The position numbers and the translations under genes were made by a program. Positions 12,301-21,676 of a stretch of 56,037 nt of DNA are shown piece after piece (position 1 is the stretch's first letter; every line of letters starts with the position of its first letter). Below the pieces are notes generated by a model, which saw only the letters and a program-made list of their open reading frames with translations, was not told where the DNA came from and made no database searches. Source of the stretch: Smittium mucronatum (Eukaryota; Kickxellomycota; Harpellomycetes; Harpellales; Legeriomycetaceae). The stretch is from the NCBI GenBank assembly GCA_001953115.1, contig LSSL01001091.1:1-56037 (forward strand), written 5' to 3'.

Positions 12301-14560
12301 AAGAAAGGAAATTTTTTCAAACAATTTGAAGAAAAACTAACTAATGATACAAAAAACACATAATTATTATTTAAAAATGATTAAAAGATATGAAATAGCA
12401 AGATAGATAAAAAAAAATCCTACAAGAATAGAATTAAAATAAAATGCGCAAAGCATCAGAGGCGTTAATGAAGTAAAAAAAATTTCGAGGGGCTAGTAGA
12501 ACTTGTGAAATTTCGAAGCATTCATATTAGAATTTAGCAAGAACTTTCGAAAAATGGAATGAAAGCGAAGTAGACATAAGGCTACGTAATTTGTTAAAAA
12601 GGAATTTTTTAGCTATTAAAATATCCCAATTGTTGGTTAGAATTTAGTTCGGGCTAGTATTTGAAATTTTTCGAATGATATTTACTAATAGCTGAGGACT
12701 GTTTGATGGGTCAAAAGTCTGGGAAAATATTACAACTACTCATCAAATATCTGCGAGGTGTCTTTAATGAATTAATTTTTAAATGGCTATGATATTCGGA
12801 GGAGGAAATTATCTTATATATTCCTATATTGGGAGAAAAAAATTTCCGTAGTTCATTAAAATAATAATAATTATCAATCAAATCCAGTCATAGAAAGATA
12901 TGGTCTAAAAAAAGTAGTATAGTAGCCCTTCGTTCTTTCAAACGTTTTTCAAATTTTACAATTTACACTCAGAAATGCTTCAATCTTTCATCCATACTAT
13001 ATCTCTAAAAAATTTAAAGAATAAATCAACATCATTTTTTCTAAGTGGCCCTTAAATGACTATTAAATTAGATTATATGACAATAACTCAAAAAAATAAC
13101 TAAATAATATTTTTCTGTTTTTATCTTGAAGATATATGCATTAGAAAATTATTAGGCTTTATTACCCCAGATTAAATATGAATTATACACTAACTGATTG
13201 GTTCTTTTTTTTCTAGAAATTCAATATAAAAATATATCCTTAAAAAAGAAATCCATTGAGTTTTAGTAAATATAGTTGATAATTATCTCTGTTTTTCAAT
13301 CTTATATAAATGTGTTATTATTACATTGATATTTCTTCCGCTAATTTTTTTATTATATTTTTTATTATTCTTTAATATATTTTATACAAGTTCGCATTTA
13401 AGCTATTGATCATTTCTTAACGTGAGTTAATTCATAATTAAATTTAAATTACTTGAAAAATTAAATAATTTTTACATCATTTTGACCTAATAATTTTCAT
13501 AAAATTACTAAGCATTTAGGAAGATTTGAATATAAGTATTTGTTAAAAAATAATTATAAAAATCCTGCAAGATGGGCTCATTTTTAAGACTAACTTTTTT
13601 ATATTAAAAAAATTATTTGATTCTTTTTATATTTTTGAAATTGAGTTAGTCATTTTTTTTATTCTTTTGTTTTATTTTTGAAATTTATTAGCCTTCACTG
13701 GTTATTTAACCGGTTTAGTGTTTGGGTATTTAAAAGTTGGTATAAAATAATGAAATCATAGAATAATTTTTTATGGTCTTTTTTTTTGGCAATGTAGTTT
13801 TTTTGAGTCGCAAATTATAACAATAATGTTCTAAGGCAACTATTTTTAAATTTTTGTTTCCTCTGCATGAATTTATATTCTTTTACGCCTTTTACCTATA
13901 TTACGCATATAATTTAATTTAATTTAATTTAATTTGTTTGCTTTTTTTTTTGGATCTTGAGGTTTCTTTTAGTGTTCTTCATAATAAAAATAATAATCCA
14001 TTGTATTGAGCTTCTAAACGAAATTCAAAAATCACTAATAAATGCTAGAGCTTTTTATAGAGTCAAAATTATTAATTTAGAAATAAATCAGCTCCTAATA
14101 TCTAAAGCTGTTGGGAAATTATTTAAAAATAAATAAGCTTCAAAATCCTATGTTTAATTAATAGATAAAAAAAATCAATTTTTTTTGGGAAATATACTAA
14201 ATTTGTTACGATGACATATTTATGTAAAAAAATTGAGATTAGTTGATATATTTCAACAAATTGTCTAATGAAAATAATAAAACATTATATTTCTCATAAA
14301 ATAAATGCTATTATTTACCTCGATATCAAACCAGAAGCTGATTAACGTATAGAGCAAACTTTTTATTTATTCTATATCCATAATTTTATTGTACGATAAT
14401 GTAGAATAAACTAATGAACACTTTTTACTTCATCAATTATCTTGAGATGTCTAGTAGTTTTTTTATCCCCCTTGTATCCACTGAATCAAATTATTGTTTT
14501 GGATAGCAACCATGACAAACTATTGGGTCTATTAACAACATTAGTTTATGATTTTTTTTC
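12301..14560. other. AT-rich intergenic DNA
   Basis: No coding signal is recognisable. Homopolymer A and T runs dominate. The only distinct feature is a five-unit AATTT microsatellite at 13911-13935. The 3' limit of the preceding retroelement remnant is uncertain, so the first few hundred bases could still belong to it. Confidence 0.55.
13911..13935. repeat. (AATTT)5 microsatellite
   Basis: Five uninterrupted AATTT units, 25 bp, in AT-rich intergenic DNA. Confidence 0.9.
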
Positions 14561-14578
14561 TGCCAACTATTATTGGCA
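14561..14578. promoter_or_regulatory. Inverted repeat TGCCAA-N6-TTGGCA upstream of the Ki-67-like gene
   Basis: A perfect 6-bp inverted repeat with a 6-bp spacer, containing a CCAAT-like ATTGG on one arm. It lies about 490 bp upstream of the chosen start codon and 24 bp before the first forkhead-type site. It could be a dyad protein-binding site; the function is inferred from symmetry and position only. Confidence 0.35.
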
Positions 14579-14601
14579 AATATCCAATACATGAATAAAG
14601 G

Positions 14602-14611
14602 GTAAACAAAC
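14602..14611 (+). promoter_or_regulatory. Forkhead-type site GTAAACAAAC (first of two)
   Basis: The 10-mer GTAAACAAAC matches the forkhead consensus (RTAAAYA core; GTAAACAAA in fission-yeast FLEX/PCB elements). An identical site follows 9 bases later. In yeasts, forkhead sites drive genes expressed around mitosis, which would suit the mitotic protein encoded downstream. Confidence 0.5.
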
Positions 14612-14620
14612 AACTTCAAT

Positions 14621-14630
14621 GTAAACAAAC
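14621..14630 (+). promoter_or_regulatory. Forkhead-type site GTAAACAAAC (second of two)
   Basis: An identical 10-mer in the same orientation, 19 bp from the first copy start to start (about two helical turns), about 440 bp upstream of the chosen start codon. Confidence 0.5.
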
Positions 14631-15068
14631 ATAACCAATAATACTACATCAATAATTTTATCAGAGTTGAGCTTAGCCACTCACAGAAAAACTAATGGCT
14701 CAAATCAAACTGCCACAGTTTATATAGTAAACCCATTTGCGAGTAATATGGTGAGAAATAGCTCTATTGTATTTGAATGTACAATAACTGAAAAAATATT
14801 GTGCATTATATTTGGTGATGGCATATTAATCTCACCAAACCCCAATAGAAATATTTTTGGATTGAATAGTTAATTAAATCAAGGTCATCTGCGAATGGTA
14901 TCCTATCTCGAAGCCGTATATATTTATAATTTATATTCTAGAAAACAAAAAGTATTCATTTTACTGCCTTTGTATAATATTGATTTAGAGTTATTCATAT
15001 ATCGTCTTTTGAAATATTCAAAATTCAATAAAGGCATAAGTTGCTGTATTTTAATCCACGACGTCCCA

Positions 15069-18000
15069 ATGTTACTTTCTCAAACCAACCAAAATAATAT
15101 TAAAAGCTACGGCCAGATTATTGTCCTGAAAAAGAATGGTAAAGATTCGAATATAACATTCCCTTTGGACATGTCTATTTGTTCAATAGGAAGGTAAGTA
15201 TTTTACAGCCTTCGTAATTGCTAATTTATTAAAAAAAAATCTGTCTTCATTGCTTCATCCCCTTTTTTTCTAACTTTATTTCCTCAGTGGTGAATACAAT
15301 CACGTAAAAATTGACGTAGAAAATGTTGCTGAGCGACATTGTCTATTATTCCTGGATAGGAGTAATAACGTAAGTAGTTATTATAGGGAAAATGTCTATA
15401 TTTTCTCATACTTATTTTAAATTATAAATATAAATATTTAGGTGTGGATTCGCTCGATTGGTGATCAAATTACGCTTCTGAATGGTGAAAAAGTTGAAAA
15501 AGATCAGCTAGTCCATCATTTGGACGTCATAAAAATCGGCTCTAGATCTTTCAGATTTGAATTCAATTTCGAAAAAATGGAGAATTTAACTCCCGGAAAA
15601 AGTTCTACTTACATTTCGAATCGTAGACACACTTCGTTTTTATCTAATAATTCGTTTCAGTCATCCCAACAACTAATACCTCACAATAACAACCTCACAA
15701 TCAAGCAAAAAAAGATAATAGAAGGATTTTATCGCCGTAAAAGTATGACTATCCAAAAAGACAATGAATTCAAACACACCGACCTTATAAAAGCCCATTT
15801 CTCACCTCAGCAGGATAACCTGCCTGATTCTTTGAAAAACAAATTATCTTCTTTAAAGCTAGAGCTAAATCGTATGTGTAGCCCAAGTAAGAAAATAAAT
15901 AGACTATCTTCATTAAAATTAGTATCTAATCCCCCCAATGGCTTACAAAAGTACTCTTCTCAAACTGAAAAGAATCCTAACATCAATAGACGAAGGTCTT
16001 CCTCCCTTCCGCCAATATTATTTAATGAAATCTTGGATAAAAAGTCATCTGAATCGTCGTCTATATCTACAGATATCCAAAACCTTCCAGTTAAAATTTC
16101 TTGGGATTCGTACGAATATGAGAATTATGGTTCTGAGACAGAATTATCTCGTAAAACCCTGGCTTTATCACCTACATACTCTTTTTTGAATAAACTTGGT
16201 AGAAAAAACTCAACATCCAATGGTCTGGAACCCGTACCTTCATACTCCAAAATTATGAACTCAGGAATTTATTCGACACCGCAAATTATATCTAGGAAAA
16301 TTGAGATCCGTAAAATCTCCACCGATATTCCGATTAATAAAAAAGAAAGAAGAAAATCTTTCAAACGTCCAAATTATGCTGAAATGTCTAGTGATTCTGA
16401 TTCACCTTCTAGCTCTGATCTCGACTCAAATTGTAGTGCTAGAAAAAGACTTGTTAGATTCGGGCCTCCTTTAAGCCCAGAAATCTTTGATCGACAAGCT
16501 CCAACCTCAACTCCAGTCAAACGAGGGTCATTAATAAATAACATACCAGATACAAAAACGACACAACTTAAGTCTATACTTAAGGTAAAATGTGGGATTT
16601 TCAGCTTGAAGCTAGCCCCTAGCCCATCCCTTAAATCTAAATCATTTGAATCTGTGTCTGGGACTCCATTACTAAGACAAAGAAAAAATGGTAAGGTTAA
16701 TTACGGATCTAGTCTTTATGACGAAACACCCATTGCTACTTATGAAACTGATTTGTTGGATGAAGGCTATCTTTCAGGAGATATAGATGATGGAAAAAAC
16801 GAAAAAATTATAAACGATGAAAAACCCATGAGCTTTGAAAATAATTTAGAAGACCACACTGAAATCGATAAAAACTCTGGTTCTTTTTCTCAGGAAGAAA
16901 TCGAGGTTAGTGAACTTTTAGATGTTGCACCTTTACCTAGTGAAAAAGATTTTCCAATTGATAATGTCTCTTCTGACAAATCATCAGAAGATTTTATTCA
17001 AACTCTACCCGATCCAGTTGATGAAAATACACCATCTTTTGAAGCTGTCGAAGTAAATTCAGTCCAGATATCAACACCTTTAACTTCAAGTAACGACAAC
17101 ATAACCGATGGTGATCATGCTATAATTAACTTTACTGAAAAACCCTCACCTAAAACGAAACAAAACTATCCCACACCCAGAAGCAGAAGAAGAAGTATGA
17201 GATTGGTCGAAAAAAATTTATTGAAATCCAATAGTCCTACTGAGAAAAATCAAGACAATTCCAAATTAGTAATACAGAATATTCAAATTGATGAAAATTT
17301 TATAACTGAAACACCGAAAGAATATGTTTCCCAGTTAGAAATAATCCATCAGTCCTCAGAACTTAATCAAAAATCGGTCTCTATCGAAGCGCCTATTCCA
17401 AGCACTAATTCTACAGCCAAAAAAATAATAGGGATTTTACCAGATTTGGATATTATTAATAAAACTTTGACCAAAAAAAGAAGCAGGCTTTCTCTTGTTG
17501 GGAAGGTTTCTCCTTTGAACAAAAAGAAATTAGCTCGACTTAGTCTGGCATCAAATTCAACAATAACAGATAAAAAATTGAACTCTCCCAACCAAAGCAA
17601 ACTTAATTTCAGTACTAAAGACGGGGTAAATAAGGAAAAAATGTCAGATAATCCTGAGAATGATTTCGAATTAGATAGAGCTGAACTTAATTATGACTTT
17701 TCATCTTATAAAAGAAGATACTCAATGCCTCAAACATCTACCAGTCTTTCAGGAAATATATCTAGTTTTTTTTCAAAGAAACCTGCTAAAACTGAAGCAA
17801 CAGATTCTCTTCCCCCAATTGATGATAAATTAAAAGGCATTAAAATTGATAATAATCAGGAGAATGTGTCTCCTAATTCTATTTCTACTCAAATTGTTAA
17901 CCATGAATTAGACACCAATTCTGAATCTATAATGTTATCAAGTCAAAAGGCTACCAAAAATAATGATCCTAATGAAAAAAAAGATGAGAATAATCGCAAT

Positions 18001-18471
18001 AAACTTGTAGGATTCAAATCTACAACATGTTCTAATCAAAACTTTAAAGAAAAGATTCCTAGTACTTCTAGGTTGACAAAAAATATTAATACAACAAAAT
18101 CTCCCAAGAAACCAAAGAAGAATAAAATCAAAAAAATTAGCATTACATTAAACAAATCAAAAAAAATTGATAAAAACCTAATTTCTTCCGGTAAGGTTCA
18201 AACCATCATACAAACTAATTTAGCTGCTAATGACACCTCTACTCCACAAAATGGTTCAGGTCATATCCTTAGAACAAAAAGAAAGGCTTCAGAAGAGACT
18301 TTAGTTAATGAACCCAACATTGATCCGCCCTCAAAGAAAAGGAATGTTTCGGCAAAAACCAAGAAATCTGAAAAATCCAAACCATCCACAATTAAAACAT
18401 CTAATCCCAGCATTTTGGACCGCCTTGTTAGACCTACAGTATCATCGAAACTGAAGTCAAAAAATTTATAG
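15069..18471 (+). CDS. Ki-67-like protein: FHA-like domain plus PP1-docking (KiR-SLiM) segment
   Basis: Three exons: 15069-15193, 15288-15369 and 15442-18471 (introns 94 and 72 nt, GT-AG), giving 1078 residues. Residues about 14-110 form an FHA-like domain that aligns without gaps to the N-terminal FHA of animal Ki-67 through the first half (FPL...CSIG...RHC) and again at DVIKIGSRSFRFE. Residues 405-431 carry LVRF, LSPEIFD and TPVKRG, the Ki-67/Repo-Man PP1-docking segment (Pfam PP1_bind type). The rest is Ser/Thr/Lys/Asn-rich and disordered, with about twenty S/T-P sites, many Aurora-type sites (RRKS, RRRSS, RRRSM, RRYS) and a basic C-terminus (KKPKKNKIKK). By analogy it would recruit PP1 to mitotic chromosomes. 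The start was chosen because it lies just before the FHA; an in-frame ATG at 14895 would add 58 unrelated residues. Domain identity is strong; orthology to Ki-67 is inference. The leucine/arginine-rich C-terminal domain and the internal repeats of vertebrate Ki-67 are not seen. Confidence 0.85.
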
Positions 18472-18500
18472 TATTCTTTCTTATAAAACCCGATGTTTAA

Positions 18501-18506
18501 AATAAA
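18501..18506 (+). terminator. Poly(A) signal of the Ki-67-like gene
   Basis: AATAAA starts 30 bases after the stop codon. A TTTATT (AATAAA on the minus strand) overlaps closely at 18518-18523 and could serve the convergent Dsn1 gene, although that would give Dsn1 a 3' UTR of over 300 bases. Confidence 0.45.
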
Positions 18507-18832
18507 CTATCTTTCCCTTTATTTTTTTAGAGAATCTATCCTTGAATATAAAATTTTAGTTCTTGGATAATCGGAATTATTATGGAAAACAAATTTCCCA
18601 CCGAAATTGGCTATTTAATTGAATTTGAAATGTATTCACAATGGATTCATTTTTCAGATATATAATCATCAAAGAAACAGGTTAATGTATTCAGAAAGAC
18701 AAATGTATTAATATTAAAGTAGTAGGAAAAAAGAAACGATTTTAATAAAACCAATAGAAACAAGGAATAATATGAGAGAAGGAGTTTAGGTGAAAAAAAA
18801 AATAAGAGTCAAGTAATTACAATTAAAGAGTA

Positions 18833-20942
18833 TTATATTGAGGATTTCTTTAAGGAGAATGACAATTCCTTGAGTAAGAGCTGGGGGTCGCAAGTAGACA
18901 GACTATTAACAGAACGGGATTGGAATGATTTAGATATTTTGGAAACGGCTTGCTCAGCCAAGCACTGAGAAGTATCGAGTTTCGAAACCAAGCTGTTTGA
19001 TGAAGATTTGAGAGAATCTACAAAGAACTCAGTTTCTTGGGCAAAGAAATCAACAAAGTCCTCTAGACTTAATTTTGAGTTGGACTTGAAAGCAGAATAT
19101 CTGGCTAATATTTGGTTAGAATCAAAATCTAAGGATTCCGCTAATTCCTTATTTCCATCCAATTGACGGTTGTTCTTTATAAGTATACGGATTTTCTCAA
19201 AATCGGAATCATTTATGGTTGAATGCAAATCCATAAGAACACCTAGTTTATTATCAATATCCCTAGATTTTTTGTAGGCTCTAACAAAACTGCGGTCTTC
19301 TTCTTGATATTTAGTTATTAGTTCCATTAATTCTGATTTTCGTTTTTCATTTAATAAATTTTTTGGGTGAAGCCTCAAAGCTTCAGTGGAGGATGAATCT
19401 TGAGAATTTGATTCAGATTTCTTTCAAAATTATGGATATCAATAAAAAAATAATAAAATTGACGTTAGAAAAAAATTAAAATTAATTTTAATGAAAAACC
19501 CCCAGGTACTTACAGGTCGATTATACCAGGAAGTTTCCATAACACCATTCTCAATCGCAGACTTAACCTCATTTATAACTTCAATATTAACTGTAAAATG
19601 AGAATAATAATCATAAGTATATATATAGTTTATGAATTAAAAATTTAGGTATAAAAAAAACTATCTAGAATATCAAAGATGGAAGGGAAAAAATCACCTT
19701 GTCGTGCCAAATCACAGAGATTTTTGTTAACTTCAATTTCGGTCGGGATTTCAGGAACTGGGGTTCTTTTTACAATCCACGACAAAAGTTGCCTAAGTCT
19801 CAATGGCTCGGGAACTTCAGGTGATATATGTCTGTATAATAACTTAGTTTCAATCTCTTGATGGGGAATTGCTATAAAAAAAACGTATTTGATTTAGAGA
19901 GTGAGTCAAAAAATAAGTTTGAGTATAAAATGATCGAGATTGAATTAGAAATGCAGAAATACAGAATTTTAAGCTGAATTTAAATTTCCAATTGAATACG
20001 ATTCAAATTAAACATAAAGAAAATCACCTGAATATCCATTCCCTATTCCCGAAGCCCGTTTACCCCTCTGTCCAAATGTGGATCTCCTTCGTGTAGAAGT
20101 GTCTTTAAAACTGCTAGAAGAAGACTCAGATAAACCTATTGAAAAGGGATGAATAAAAAAAGAAAGTTATGATTAAATTAGCGGATTTTCAAAATCTAAT
20201 AAAAAGTATGGGTATTCAATAAAACAGAAGTAACTTGAATTATAAACTTATGAAGTAGTTAAATGAAAAAATAAGATTTTTTATGATTTGAAATTAGGAA
20301 TGTGAAATTACTGCTTGAATTTGGCATAAGAGTCATATTTTTTCGTTTTTTGAAAGCATTATAGTTTTTTAATATCCTGGCTTCGAGAAAATTTTCCTGT
20401 TTTCTTTTCTGTTGGTCTGAGATGGATTGATTGGAAGGTATAATTGATAATGATGTATTAATTACTTGCGGTTCAGAAAACTCCCTGGAAACTAATGCCT
20501 TTTGAGCTCTTTCAAAACGAATTTGAGATTCAGTAAATAATGAATCGTCAAGCTCGATAGTACTGATAGTTGACTCCTTTAAAATTGATTTAGGCTTAGA
20601 AAAATCTATGTTTATATTTTTAATTGGACTATTTGATGAGCTTTCTTCCGCAGCAACTATTGTAGATTCTTTGGGGGTTATATCAGTGGTTGGTATTAAA
20701 GCTGTTGGAACAGGATTTGAAGGTATTTCTATAGATTGAAAACTCTCTTTAGGAACAGAAGTTGATAGCGTGGAATCTAGATTACTGGGATCTGAATGGG
20801 AGATTCGATCATTATCAATCAAAGCGACATTGGTTATTTCTTGTTGCTTTATATGGGCTCGTGAGAATCTATTCTTTAATCTTAATATTCTTTCCTCCGC
20901 CGATTTACTCGGGCGCTGGATTTTGAAATCGGGACCGATCAT
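18833..20942 (-). CDS. DSN1: Kinetochore protein Dsn1/Mis13 (Mis12/MIND complex)
   Basis: Five exons on the minus strand: 20942-20312, 20135-20028, 19871-19698, 19590-19514 and 19420-18833 (introns 176, 156, 107 and 93 nt, all GT-AG), giving 525 residues. Dsn1 is the Mis12-complex subunit linking inner kinetochore to Ndc80. Diagnostic features: residues 226-244 contain RRRSTFG and RGKRASGIGNG, the fungal Dsn1 basic segment with two Aurora-type serines. Residues 247-275 contain AIPH and LLYRHISPEVPEPLRLRQLL, the most conserved fungal Mis13 block. SWY at 325-327 matches the conserved 'SxWy' segment. A charged helical region (about 345-400) is a likely coiled coil, and the end (DPQLLLKELS) resembles the conserved Dsn1 tail. 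Residues 1-210 are a disordered Ser/Pro/Thr-rich head. The ATG at 20942 is preceded by an in-frame TAA. The gene converges on the Ki-67-like gene with 361 bp between stops. Confidence 0.9.
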
Positions 20943-21085
20943 TTCGTGTCGCCAGGATTAAATAGTATAACGAATAATGGCGACAAGCCCTAAATAGAAT
21001 AACTATTGAATAAATATCCAGCTTTCTTTTGGCTGCAAACATTTCTTTGTTCAAACAATTGCTTTTTTAGCTTGAATGGGGACAG

Positions 21086-21096
21086 CTATTATTGGC
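21086..21096 (-). promoter_or_regulatory. CCAAT-type box upstream of DSN1
   Basis: On the minus strand this reads GCCAATAATAG, a CCAAT box about 145-155 bp upstream of the DSN1 start, a usual distance for HAP-complex sites. The same 11-mer (CTATTATTGGC on the plus strand) also occurs at 14567-14577, upstream of the Ki-67-like gene. Confidence 0.4.
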
Positions 21097-21194
21097 TGTA
21101 ATCACGTCTTTTGCTCATCGAATACATTTTCCTCAAATGCATTTAAGGAATTTTAGACCATTGCCATTTCATTATTGTCTTTAATGCCTAAATT

Positions 21195-21201
21195 GTAAAC
21201 A
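21195..21201 (+). promoter_or_regulatory. Possible forkhead core site upstream of DSN1
   Basis: GTAAACA matches the forkhead core about 255 bp upstream of the DSN1 start. A single 7-bp match in AT-rich DNA is weak; it is listed because the convergent partner gene has two longer matches. Confidence 0.25.
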
Positions 21202-21676
21202 ACACTATCAAATAAATTTCCGTATCAGTAGATCTTTCTGAAAACGGAAACAGTATGATTTGTGATTCCAGATAAGCAGTTGAGATTCCCTATAAATTGC
21301 ATCTTCGAACAATTCAGGCTAAAATAATGTTGATTCGCCCAATACACTTACTTTGTATTGGTTTGCAGAATTTCCTAAAAAGCTGTGATTATTAATTTAT
21401 AAATTATAACATTCGGCGGAATAAATTAGCAGCAAATACCTTACCATTAAGCAAACAATTGGTGTTATTATATTAAGTTTCCTCGTTTCGTAATATAGTC
21501 ACGCGTAAAAAGATTGGGATGACATTTTTTATTTTTTATACTCTGAATAGGGTTTGAATATAGAATCACATAGAATAAAATAAATCTTTTTAGGAAAAAT
21601 TCACTATGTAGCATAGCTAGTTTTCCATCCCAGCTGATCTTGATGTAACTCTAAGAAATTCTAATTAATTTTTCGC

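Noticed and set aside
14667..14873. Open frame of 68 codons upstream of the Ki-67-like gene
   Set aside because: It starts with a non-ATG codon, has no recognisable domain or splice context and lies in the presumed promoter/5' UTR region.
14895..15068. In-frame N-terminal extension of the Ki-67-like protein from the ATG at 14895
   Set aside because: The 58 extra residues are hydrophobic and unlike any FHA flank. The FHA begins about 14 residues after the ATG at 15069, as in Ki-67, so the downstream start is preferred. The extension cannot be fully excluded.
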